From Girardinichthys multiradiatus (lineage: Eukaryota; Chordata; Actinopteri; Cyprinodontiformes; Goodeidae): DNA of 64,000 nucleotides. The stretch spans positions 10,503,390 to 10,567,389 of the forward strand of contig NC_061816.1 of the NCBI RefSeq assembly GCF_021462225.1, in the 5' to 3' direction. The notes below the pieces were generated by a model that was given only the letters and a program-made list of their open reading frames with translations, was not told where the DNA came from and did no database searches. Positions 11,459 through 21,325 of the stretch are shown in pieces; within the stretch, counting starts at the first letter, position 1; each line of letters begins with the position of its first letter. The translations under genes and the position numbers were made by a program.

Positions 11459-12616
11459 CAGGGGTTGGACAATGAAACTGAAACACCTGGTTTTAGACCA
11501 CAATAATTTATTAGTATGGTGTAGGACCTCCTTTTGCGGCCAATACAGCGTCAATTCGTCTTGGGAATGACATATACAAGTCCTGCACAGTGGTCAGAGG
11601 GATTTTAAGCCATTCTTCTTGCAGGATAGTGGCCAGGTCACTACGTGATACTGGTGGAGGAAAACGTTTCCTGACTCGCTCCTCCAAAACACCCCAAAGT
11701 GGCTCAATAATATTTAGATCTGGTGACTGTGCAGGCCATGGGAGATGTTCAACTTCACTTTCATGTTCATCAAACCAATCTTTCACCAGTCTTGCTGTGT
11801 GTATTGGTGCATTGTCATCCTGATACACGGCACCGCCTTCAGGATACAATGTTTGAACCATTGGATGCACATGGTCCTCAAGAATGGTTCGGTAGTCCTT
11901 GGCAGTGATGCGCCCATCTAGCACAAGTATTGGGCCAAGGGAATGCCATGATATGGCAGCCCAAACCATCACTGATCCACCCCCATGCTTCACTCTGGGC
12001 ATGCAACAGTCTGGGTGGTACGCTTCTTTGGGGCTTCTCCACACCGTAACTCTCCCGGATGTGGGGAAAACAGTAAAGGTGGACTCATCAGAGAACAATA
12101 CATGTTTCACATTGTCCACAGCCCAAGATTTGCGCTCCTTGCACCATTGAAACCAACGTTTGGCATTGGCATGAGTGACCAAAGGTTTGGCTATAGCACC
12201 CCGGCCGTGTATATTGACCCTGAGGAACTCCCGAGCACCCGAATATCCCTTCCAGACAGCTTCCTCTTGCGTCCACAGTTAATCCTGTTGGATGTGGTTC
12301 GTCCTTCTTGGTGGTATGCTGACATTACCCTGGATACCGTGGCTCTTGATACATTACAAAGACTTGCTGTCTTGGTCACAGATGCGCCAGCAAGACGTGC
12401 ACCAACAATTTGTCCTCTTTTGAACTCTGGTATGCCACCCATAATGTTGTGTGCATTTCAATATTTTGAGCAAAACTGTGCTCTTACCCTGCTAATTGAA
12501 CCTTCACATTCTGTTCTTACTGGTGCAATGTGCAATCCATGAAGACTGGCTACCAGGCTGCTCCAATTTAGCCATGAAACCTCCCACACTAAAATGACAG
12601 GTGTTTCAGTTTCATG
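11459..12616 (-). mobile_element. Tc1/mariner element with DD36E spacing
   Basis: Left terminus caggggttggacaatgaaac follows a TA (11457-11458). The right end carries the matching inverted repeat (tgacaggtgtttcagtttca at 12597-12614, preceded by the subterminal region), but its outermost ~13 bases have been lost into a TA microsatellite. The element is about 1.16 kb and holds one transposase gene on the - strand, broken in the middle (see 11511-12442). Inverted repeats of about 30 bp, a TA target and 36 residues between the second D and the E fit the DD36E (Incomer) group of Tc1/mariner. Confidence 0.85.
11511..12442 (-). pseudogene. Tc1/mariner DD36E transposase, frameshifted with internal deletion
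   Basis: The N-terminal part (12442 to about 12200) begins MGGIPEFKRGQIVGARLAGA and carries the helix-turn-helix region with a GRKRK motif. It runs into a stop after an apparent internal deletion near 12225-12240. The catalytic part reads on in another frame and is open from 12182 to 11511 (223 codons). It keeps the full triad: D in LFSDEST (residue 32 of that frame), D in QDDNAP (123) and E in LNIIEPLW (160), with 36 residues between the last two, plus HGGGSVMVWA. Length from the first Met is about 310 codons, shorter than the usual 340-350. It cannot make a full protein without restoring the frame. Confidence 0.8.
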
Positions 12617-12667
12617 TATATATATATATACAGACCGACAGACCGACCGACCGACCGACAGACAGAG
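12617..12667. repeat. Compound microsatellite (TA)n then (GACC/GACA)n
   Basis: TA repeats (12617-12630) are followed by cagaccgacagaccgaccga-type tetranucleotide repeats to 12667. It lies exactly where the transposon right end should be, so repeat slippage probably consumed the terminus. Confidence 0.8.
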
Positions 12668-13785
12668 ATCTAAATATTGTCGAGGTGTGTGTGGATCAGG
12701 TGTCTTGAGATTTGATTTGCAGCAAATACAAACGACTGGTTGTTATGGCAACGTTTTTCACCAATGCGAGTCAGTAAAGTTAGAGTTAAATTCAGTTTCC
12801 AGTTGTTGTGTTTTTATTTACTTCTAATGTCTAGCATTTATAGTCAGTAACGCATACACTGCAGTTCTGACACAGAATATTCTGCTGTTAAAGATACATT
12901 TAATTTATTACCCATGAATGTTTGCAGACTGTTATTGGCTCTTATGTTCTTTACAATTCTCATGGTTTAATGATGGCCACACAGACGTCTCCCAAATATT
13001 TGGGTCTTTTCAGAGCAAAATTACCTCCTAACCGTCCTCCGACAACTTCCCCCGAAACAAAGCACCACCCTGTTCTCCAAAATAAACTGTCGCTAACCTA
13101 TTCCTTTTTTTTCCAACATGAATGCCTATTTAATTATTTATTATTACTAGTACCTTATTAATTTTCACAAACTGGAATAAGTTATATGTTCAACTTAATG
13201 TATTAAAACAGGCAAAGACAGTAAAACGTATTGTGTTAAATTAGGAATAAAGATAGTCATTTTAATTCATTACCTACAGCAATTCTGTGCTTCATTTGGA
13301 GCAGGTGGCATGCATCTGGTGTAAGAATGTTAATTTTAGTGACTACAGATTGGGAAAAAATGACTTGCCAACTTCTCATTCAAGGTAATGCAACTTTGTT
13401 GTGTTGTTGTGCAACAAGGCAACATTCTTGCTGTAGAGTTTAAGAAAACATGCTAACAGACAGCTTGGAATCAGCAAATCTATTTTTTATTTTCTTATTT
13501 ATATTAGGTCTTACTTAGAAATTAAGCATAACAGCTTTGGGTTCCATTCAAACTAAATCAAAGATCATTTTCATCCTTTCTCCTGCAAATCATAAATGCT
13601 TTACCAACCAAAGGCGAACGCTATTCTTAGTTTTATTCAAACAAAATGTTACTCTGAAACTTAAAGAGTGAAATATGTTTTAATTTATAAAAATCTACCT
13701 TCTGCCAGAAATAACAAATTTCTCAATGTTTAATTTAGCCAAATATATAAACTACTCATTGTCCTAAAGAGTTTCTGTAATCTGG
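12668..13785. other. AT-rich non-coding stretch
   Basis: No gene or recognisable transposon. Short + frames (12922-13161) have no motif. Confidence 0.4.
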
Positions 13786-13789
13786 AAAC

Positions 13790-14110
13790 AGTAACAACAA
13801 ACGCTATGAAGGAAGGATCCAGCTTTTTCCTTTCATCCAATCCTCTCCTCACACTTCAGCTTCTCACCGCTAACAAACCCAATCAGGTTTCTGCCTAGTT
13901 CCTATACACACACAAACACGAACACGTTGTCTAATCATATTCCTCCCTATCTAGAAGCAATCAGTGATAATGTTGGCTGCTCCCGAGCGCCGCAACAAAA
14001 CTGGCAGAGAGGGTGACACACAAGCTCTAATTAAATTAAATGTGTGTGCAGCGGTGGGTGTGGGGGGAGCATAAATTAAATGTAACTGTTGCATCATCAG
14101 TGTTTGACCT
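13790..14110. promoter_or_regulatory. Candidate conserved non-coding block
   Basis: A repeat-free block with pyrimidine-rich and homeobox-like content (taatcatattcctccctatc at about 13932, ctctaattaaattaaatg near 14024-14041), in contrast with the transposon-rich flanks. This is a guess from composition and position (about 13 kb upstream of sox1). No conservation data are available here. Confidence 0.2.
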
Positions 14111-14337
14111 GTGTGTAACAGATGGAGCAACGATTAGAAATAAAGATTTAAGTGCTAAAGGTCCGAGCTGCTTCATTAAGAGGAACACAAATTTACCTCT
14201 AGTACAACAAGCAATTAAGATTTTTAGTTCTATTATTATGTGAAGACTTGAGTTTTTTATTTATTAAATCTGATTTTTAAAAACCTTGGTTCAGCATTTG
14301 TTGTTTGAGGTGGTAATACAACCAGATACATTTTTCT
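14111..14337. other. AT-rich non-coding stretch
   Basis: Nothing recognised. Confidence 0.4.
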
Positions 14338-15008
14338 TGCCCCTCCTTGAACTGCCACCTTAATGTGGTGGAGGGTTTTGAGTGCTCAAATGATCCTAGA
14401 GGCTATGTTGTCTGGGGCCTAAATGCCCCTGGTAGGGTCTCCCATGGCAAACAGGCTCTAGGTGACGGGTCAGACAAAGAGTGGTTCAAGAATCCCTCAT
14501 GAGGACAAAAATATCGAGGCATGTGACGTCGCCCGGTACGGCGGAGCCGGGGTCCCACCCTGGAGCCAGGCCTGGGGTCGGGACTCGCTGGAGAGTGCCT
14601 GGTGGCCGGGTCGCTCCTCGCGGGACCCAGCTGGGCCAAGCCCGAACGAGAGACGCGAGGCCATCCCCCAGTGGGCCCACCATCTGCATGGAGAACCGTG
14701 AGGGACCGGTGCAAAGAGGATTGGGTGGCGGACGAAGATGGAGACCTCAGCGGCCCGATCCCCGGATGTTTAGCCTAGACGCCTTCCTCGGGAGGTGTTC
14801 CAGGCACGTCCCACCGGGAGGAGGCCCAGGGGACGGCCCAGGACACGCTGGAGGGACTATGTCTCTCGGCTGGCCTGGGAACGCCTTGGGCTCCACCCGG
14901 AGGAGCTGGAGGAGGTGTCTGGAGAGAGGGACGTCTGGGCGTCTCTGCTGGGTCTGCTGCCCCCGCGACCCGGTCCCGGATAAAGCGGAAGACAATGAGT
15001 ACGAGTAA
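14338..15008 (+). mobile_element. GC-rich LINE copy keeping both ends, middle deleted
   Basis: The left part (14338-14760) starts cccctccttgaactgccacc and is the GC-rich leader of an abundant teleost non-LTR retrotransposon. From about 14770 it jumps to the last part of that element's reverse transcriptase protein: frame 14795-14983 encodes RPRGRPRTRWRDYVSRLAWE and EELEEVSGERDVWASLLGLL. It ends ccggataaagcggaagacaa. The same C-terminal block is at 19260-19450. Endonuclease and catalytic RT are absent. The join lies near 14761-14768 (cccggatg), where the 19,220 copy also has cggatgcctc, suggesting microhomology. The LINE clade is uncertain. Confidence 0.75.
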
Positions 15009-16125
15009 ATTTTTCTTGCTTAATATTCTATGATTATAGATAGGTTCTGCACCCTGAAGGTAAGGCCAATATCTAGTACGAGCTCAACCTCTTATAAACA
15101 GCAGAGTTTACCCAGTAAGGTCTGTGAACAAACAGGTGGCCTGCAATGTAAATGCTGCTTATAGTGCATTCCTCTCTGAAAAGCTGACTAAAAGGAGGTA
15201 ATTCCAGACATTGTTCAGAAGGATGGCATAGTTTCATTACAAAGTTGATTTGAGAGGTGGTAACTCAGCTAAAATGATCCTAAATATTTAACAATGGAAA
15301 CCAAAATCAGAAATATGTGGATGAAATCGGAGAACCACCATAACAAAGCTGATTAGCTACTTGGTGATCAAAGAAGGTCTAAAGGGATCGGTGAATACTG
15401 TAAAAAATTAGAAACCCCATATCAGCAAGAAGCTCTCTGTAGTTCAACTTTTAAATAAAACCCAACATGTTCAGAAGAAGCTACAGTCTGATCACACCCA
15501 ATATTGAATTCACTTTTTAATAAAGCTGGGCAGAAACTAAGTTAAACCCAAAATGAACATTTTTGTCAAAGGTAAGCTAATAGATAATATAAGCAGAGCA
15601 AAAGCGGACATCTGCCACCATTAAACAACTTCTGTCTCAAAAACTTTTTTAACTATGCCTTTAAGAAGCACTTTATCTGCAAAAACACCTAACAGACCCA
15701 CATGCTGTAAAAAGGTTGTTTTGTCCAGCAAGAATAATATCATAATGCATTTTCTCCATGAGAATCCCAAAGTAAACAGAAAGATCTCTAAGTGCAGCCT
15801 CAGATGTCTGATAGAGACACACAAAACCCATTAACAAGTCTTCCTACCACAATCCAAGCCGTTCATTAGGCATCAATCAAAATATGATGTGTGGTGATTA
15901 AATGAGGAGTGCTAATGCTTTATAGCACTTGTACATCAGGCCATTTTAGTATGACACCTGGAATAGGGTAAAATGGGTAGGAGGAGGATGTCAGTCCCTG
16001 TGTTGATGGCTGGAAAAGGTTGGTGCTGTCTGGCTAATTCATTAATAAAAATATCAAAGAAATCAACCTAACATTTTCAAAGTTAAAGTACAAAGTCTTT
16101 GTGGTGTTAAAACAAATCTCACACA
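15009..16125. other. Non-coding stretch, possible old repeat at 15180-15480
   Basis: The segment with agaaaccccatatcagcaag and adjoining A-rich text loosely recalls decayed Tc1-type transposase coding DNA, but I cannot tie it to a family. Otherwise nothing recognised. Confidence 0.3.
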
Positions 16126-16129
16126 ATGT

Positions 16130-16735
16130 AAATGGCTACATACTGGTACATTTCTGTTAATTTGGATGATGACTTGCAGCTAATGAATACCCAAAAATTC
16201 AATTTCTCAGAAAAGTGAAAAGCATGTCTAGGTACTGGACTCATTTTGTAGAGATTGCTGCATCAACAGCGTAGCATAGAGATGCAGAGGTGTTAAGGAA
16301 GCCATTCTTGGGTCTGGTGTCTCTCATATTCCTCTTCACATCACACCATGGATTCTTAAAGGGGTTTAGGTCAGGTGAGTTTGCTGGGTAATCAAGCACA
16401 TGTGGTCATTAAAGCAGTGGTCTTGGTCATTTTGGCAGTGTGATTAGGTACCAAGTCCTGCTGGACAAGGACATTGGCACCCCACATAGATTGTCAGCAG
16501 TGGAGAAAAGAGGAAAGTGTTCAAAAATCTGTGTAGATTCTACACTGTCTTTGGACTTCATAAATCACAGTTGACCAACACCAGCAGATGACATAGCTTC
16601 CCAAATCATCACTGACTGTAGACACTTCACACTGGACCTTAAGCAGCTTAGATTATGTGCCACTCCACTCCTCCAACAGACTCTAGGACCTTGACTTCTA
16701 AAAGATAAGCAACATTTACTTTCTTCTGAAAAAAG
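16130..16735 (-). mobile_element. Tc1 relic related to the element at 48786
   Basis: Same order as the antisense of the element at 48786-50362: subterminal gcagctaatgaatacccaaa, then ggggtttaggtcaggtgagt and gctgggtaatcaagcacatg (about 16360-16400), then accaagtcctgctggacaag. These correspond to the DLNPIENLW, VLNWPAN and FQHDLAPAH regions of that transposase. Badly decayed and cut at about 16735. Confidence 0.65.
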
Positions 16736-16786
16736 GACTGAGAAGGTAGCACTTTTCCCCAGGTAAAATGCTTCTTTTTATTTTAA

Positions 16787-17290
16787 ATGTGTTCTGTCCA
16801 GCAGAGTAGCACTCAGAATTCATGTCTGAATGCCAAGAAGAAGCCCAACAGGCTTACTTTCACAAGAGGAACATCATGGCTTTCACTAGATTGCTTCGGA
16901 TCATTTCAAATGCAATGGACTCAGAGAGGGAAGCAAAGTGGGGTCAAAAGGTTAAAAGGGAGAGAAGGAGATACTCCCTGGTCCAGGTACCGATACCCCA
17001 GAGGGGCAACCAGCCCCCGGATCCAGGAGTTGGTCCCCTTCAGACAGGCAAACTGGCCAAGCCACCAGTTCCCAAACACACAACATCACTGCCACTGCAA
17101 CATCGGCCCAGGGAGAACCACCAACCAGCTCAACTCCACCGTCATTGCCCCGGATGCAACGATGAGTGTAGCAGCACACCGCAGAGTCCATGCAACGGCA
17201 GACCACCCATCCAAGAGAAAATACAGCAGCCCAGTGCCGGTTTCGGATGTTGTCTCTGGTTCAGGACTGGTATAACATCGTGAATGCAGC
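16787..17290 (+). other. Unrecognised GC-richer segment with overlapping open frames
   Basis: Two overlapping + strand frames of 162 (16787-17275) and 153 (16822-17283) codons lie in a segment that is GC-richer than its flanks from about 16960. One holds a short acidic/basic start (MSECQEEAQQAYF) and later proline- and histidine-rich text; I recognise no domain. The coexistence of two open frames argues that base composition, not selection, keeps them open. It may be part of an unrecognised retroelement. Confidence 0.25.
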
Positions 17291-17960
17291 AACTGTAGCC
17301 CAAGTCCTGGATATGTCTATGTTTGGTGGGTCTTTAAAACTGAGTCCAGGACTTGTGGACCTTTCCTGAACTCTTTACTGGACTTTTCTTAACAATCCAG
17401 TTATGTTATTTGTGTTTTAATGTTTATACTCTATTTGTAAAAGGTGGTATACAATAATCTTTACTTACTTGAAACCTTTTTCTACCAAATGTTTTCCATC
17501 CCCAGAATTTTCCAATTACTTGCTTGTATACAACATTCGGTGAACAACCAGCTTCTTCAGCCATTACCATTTGTGGCTTACCCTCCTTGTGTCTGCTCAA
17601 CAACTATCAACTCCGCAACAGCATAACATTTCTGTAATAAAAATTATGTGTAATATTCAAATTTTCTGAGAAACCAAATATTTGGTTTTCAACATAAATA
17701 ACCAACTTAAATACATCACTCCATATGCAGTGAATCTAAACTAGTTTCATTTCTGATTTGAATCACCAACTTTACAGTTACATACACAGATATAACATTT
17801 TAATGCAGCAAAGGCTGTGACCCTCAGGTCCTGGGATAAAAATCAAAGGGACATTTTTTACATCTGAACGTATAACTGCAGCTTAACTCCTCAGTGTCTG
17901 TATGAGGGATAATAACAGATTTTCGGAAAAGATTTTTGATAGAAACAAACGCACCCCTAT
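17291..17960. other. AT-rich non-coding stretch
   Basis: Nothing recognised apart from short frames without motifs. Confidence 0.4.
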
Positions 17961-17964
17961 TTAA

Positions 17965-18610
17965 ATCTATCCCGCCTCATTACATTTAGAAATATTAGTA
18001 AAACTGATCCATTATCTCTTTCTTCTGCAATTAAAAATCACTCCAGAAATCACTTCTTAGCTTCAAATTATGACCTGGTACATGAATACAACAATGGCCC
18101 ATTGTGAATATTTTGGATACCCTGGTTCCAATAAAAACATGGACTGTTTCCTTCACTCACTCTGCCCCCAGTGAACACAAGAACAACACAAAAATAAAAC
18201 CAAGGGCATGTACTGCAACAATCAACTTAAATATAAAGCTGCCATTTCAAATGCCAAACCTCGTTACCTTGCTACTATCATCCAGTCTGCTGAAAGAAAC
18301 ACTCAGACTTTTTTCTCAAAAACCTCCTGAGACATTTGCTTCTCAATTGGTTTCCACTGCCCTTTGTAATACTGTAAGAAGGCTATCACCACAGCCTTCT
18401 TACATCATGCATTCCTCCCTCTCCTCTGGTTCAGTTGCACTACTCCTCAAAACAGCAATTATTATGCCAATCCTAAAAAAAAATCTGGTTTAGATCCAAA
18501 TGACCTAAATAACTTTAGACCTATTTCAAGTCTTCATTTTCTGTCAAAAATCAGGGAAAAAACCGCAGTTTTAAATGTCCACAATTCCAATCTCTATGAA
18601 CTTTGAAAGG
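17965..18610 (+). mobile_element. L2-like LINE reverse transcriptase fragment
   Basis: Decayed + strand RT coding DNA. Around 18450-18535, across two frames, it reads KTAIIMPILKK then LDPNDLNNFRPIS, the conserved start of the RT domain in L2-like (Maui-type) LINEs. Upstream text includes the linker with RNHF-like peptides. No frame is longer than 129 codons (18104-18493). The catalytic YxDD half is absent. Confidence 0.65.
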
Positions 18611-18655
18611 ACCCTATAAATTAAATATATTATTATGATTATTATTATCAATATT
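18611..18655. repeat. AT-rich ATT-repeat junction
   Basis: tattattatgattattatta between two LINE fragments. Confidence 0.5.
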
Positions 18656-18659
18656 ATTA

Positions 18660-19465
18660 AAAGTCATCTGTGTTTGGCTTGTGGGACTCCTGAGGCGGCT
18701 GACGGGTACTGTGAGGCCAAGCATGCCGCGGCCCAGCCTGTGGCGGTGGCAAAAACTCGGGCCTGGGAGGATTTCGGTGAGACCATGGAGAAGGACTACC
18801 GGTTGGCCTCAGTGCAATTCTGGCAAACCATCCGGCGCCTCAGGAGGGGGAAGCAGTGCTTTGCTGTTTATAATGTGGGCGGGGAGCTGCTGACCTCGAC
18901 TGGGGACATTATCGGGCGGCGGAAGGAGTACTTTGAGGATCTCCTCAAGCCACAGTGATGGCGGAGCTGTGCCAGTCCGTTGTGGTGAAGAGAGAGCTGA
19001 GCCGAAAAGCGAAGTGATTTACCGGTCGGTTTACGTTCCTACTCTCATCTATGGGTCACGACCGAAAGAACGAGATCCCGGATACAAGCGGCTGAAATGA
19101 GCTTCCTCCTTAGGCTGGCTGGGCACTACCAGAGATAGGGTGAGGAGCTCAGCCATCCGGGAGTAGCTCGGAGTAGAGCCGTTGCTCCTCAACATCGAGA
19201 GGAGCCAGTTGAAGTGGCTCGGGCATCTATACCGGATGCCTCCTGGACGCCTCCGTTGGGAGGTGTTCCAGGCACGTCCCACCAGGAAGAGGCCCAGGGG
19301 ACGGCCCAGGATGCGCTGGAGGGACAATGTCTCTCGGCTGGCCTCGGAAAGCTTTGGTCTCCCCCCGGAGGAGCTGGAGGAGGTGTCTGGGGAGAGGGAC
19401 GTTTGGGTGTCTCCACTAAATCTGCTGCCCCTGCGACCCGGTCCCAGATGAAGCAGAAGACGACG
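18660..19465 (+). mobile_element. GC-rich LINE fragment, core RT deleted
   Basis: This starts in the spacer between endonuclease and RT (ACGTPEAAD, then TRAWEDFGETMEKD and FWQTIRRLRRGKQC, 18675-18860) up to KEYFEDLLK (about 18940). It then jumps to the region after the catalytic core (ttgtggtgaagagagagctg at about 18980) and continues to the C-terminus: LNIERSQLKWLGHLYRMPPG (19182 on) and RPRGRPRMRWRDNVSRLASE, ending with the tail near 19460. The palm with its YxDD motif is missing. The 3' half is colinear with the copy at 14770-15000. No complete frame; the element is inactive. Confidence 0.75.
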
Positions 19466-19595
19466 AGACAGTTATTAAAAATGGTCCCAAAAGATATTTT
19501 GTGCCTATTCTCTACAGTCTCTATTTTATTAGATCGCATGCCAAGAAACCCTAAGTAACACAGAAACCCAGTGTCGAATCAACTAAACTGTTTTT
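19466..19595. other. Short non-coding spacer
   Basis: Nothing recognised. Confidence 0.4.
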
Positions 19596-19599
19596 CTAA

Positions 19600-19880
19600 G
19601 CATTTAAAATGGCAGAGTTTGCAGTTGCATATTCGTGTGCTTTTCTGTTTGCACATATCTGCTCTGTCAGAGCTGTGGAGCTCCAGCAGAGCTGACAGCT
19701 TGCTGTGACCTCCTGTGAGCCTAAAACCAACAAAGTGTCAGCTGCTGCACAGGAGAAATGCCTTTGATTAAATTAGGCCCCTGTGTGTTCTCAGACCTAA
19801 TGGGCGAATTTGAGCGACCATACAGCGCAATCGGCAATAGGCTCTCTATACAGATCTATTGTGTATTAGAAATTAGAAGC
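19600..19880. promoter_or_regulatory. Candidate conserved non-coding block upstream of sox1
   Basis: Repeat-free, mixed-composition block about 7 kb upstream of sox1. It has a TCF/LEF-like cctttgattaaatta (19761-19775), tcagctctgctggag-type inverted text (19670-19700), and a dense non-repetitive run at 19791-19870 (e.g. tttgagcgaccatacagcgc). It looks like a vertebrate enhancer, but that is judgement, not alignment. Confidence 0.3.
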
Positions 19881-20390
19881 AGAAACAAGGGAACTTTATA
19901 AAGAATGCTGACAGAAAAATTATTTTTTATTCTGATTTTCTCTTTACAAAAAAACCTGTGTTAAGAGTTTTTGCCGCCACAAAACAAAAATCCAAAACTT
20001 TCCTCACAGCTCAAGAATAATGTCTAAAAGCATCACTTTGCTGAGAGATGCACAAAGTGCATTTTTCCTTTCAAAAATAAAAAGCAGTAGGAGTAGTCAT
20101 CCTAAAATTTACCACAAAAATTTCACAGAATATAGAACAATTAAATAAATTCATTCAGAAAATAAACAGTTAAGAAAATCAAACCTGGCATTTCAAGAAT
20201 CATTTTAATTTACCTTCTATCAGATAGTTGCTACAAATACTTAAATCTGTACTATACATGCGAACCAAAACACAGGAAAGACATTTAGTTCAAACCTGAC
20301 TGCCTATTATATCTAATCTGTGGACTCACCTGAAAACTTTCCTGAAAATTATGATTTGTTTTCCACAACAGAGTTTGCAGGGCAATATAC
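19881..20390. other. AT-rich non-coding stretch
   Basis: Nothing recognised. Confidence 0.4.
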
Positions 20391-20394
20391 ATTC

Positions 20395-20620
20395 ACATTC
20401 AATAAATTAGAATATTATTAAAAGTTGATTATTTCAGTAACTCCATCACTGAGTGAAACACATTATATAGAATTAATTACACACAGATCGATTTAAGCCT
20501 GTATTTATGTAAATTATGATGATTTTCCGCCTACAGCAAAGGAATACGCGACGTCTCAGATTAAAATATTATATCAGACCAAAAAAACATTTTTAATACA
20601 GTTAATGAAAAGACTGTTTA
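20395..20620. mobile_element. Tc1-type terminal-repeat relic
   Basis: Text ataaattagaatattattaa, then atttcagtaactccatcact and attacacacagatcgattta, resembles the long terminal repeat of the Tc1 group that includes 48786-50362 and 30190-31280. The two ends appear joined with no transposase between them (a deleted, MITE-like form). Confidence 0.5.
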
Positions 20621-20940
20621 TTACCTATTTAAAGGTTATTTACAGAATGTTCTTTTAAGCCTGCAAACGAGCCTCATCAGAATATATAATTTATTGAATA
20701 TGACTGTATGTTGGATCAATAGGCTGATGGATGGATGCAAGGACTTAATGGATCTGCTGTGACCATCTTTGGTCACAGAACACCTTCAGAGCTCCCCTAG
20801 AGGCTTTACTCCTGCAGGTTAGAGGACAGGCCCGCACTAAAGCAAGACTGAGGTCCTGTTCAGATCTGGTATAAACATGTGTCCTGGCTGATTCAGCTAC
20901 AAGTAGACAAGTCTTGGTGCAACCACCTACAGTGGCCATG
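20621..20940. other. Non-coding spacer
   Basis: Nothing recognised. A small - strand frame (20745-20939) has no motif. Confidence 0.35.
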
Positions 20941-20944
20941 TTTT

Positions 20945-21325
20945 CTCAATGTGTGAACCACACTGTGGTTCACTGGAGTCCCAAAGCCTTAGGGATTGTT
21001 TGCAACCCTTTCCAGACTGATAGATTCCAATGAGTTTGTTTCTTATCTGTTCTTGAATTTCTTTAGATCGGGGTCTAATGTGTTGCTTTTTGAGACCTTG
21101 TCTGCCTTCTTCATGCCATCAGACATGTTCTGTTTGAATGACTTCTTGATACTACAGATCTGGCAGTAATTAGGTTGGGAGAAATGCCACCTTCTAAAAA
21201 ATGTGGTTAATCCCAGATAATTCATAATTTAAGTAATTACTTTCTACCAGAGAGCCGATTTATTTATTTTTTTCTCTTGATAAATGAAACAATAGGGGGC
21301 AAATACTTTTTCACAACACAGTACA
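20945..21325 (-). mobile_element. Tc1/mariner relic, family B (transposase N-terminal end)
   Basis: Antisense of the family B transposase start: ggttcactggagtcccaaag, ccagactgatagattccaat, tgaatttctttagatcgggg, then the terminal region with agggggcaaatactttttca and cacaacacagta. Compare 45120-45400. No frame survives. Confidence 0.65.

Noticed and set aside
14403..15008. Overlapping long frames on both strands, one of 175 codons
   Set aside because: High GC of a LINE leader and 3' end keeps many frames open; only the 14795-14983 frame matches a known LINE peptide.
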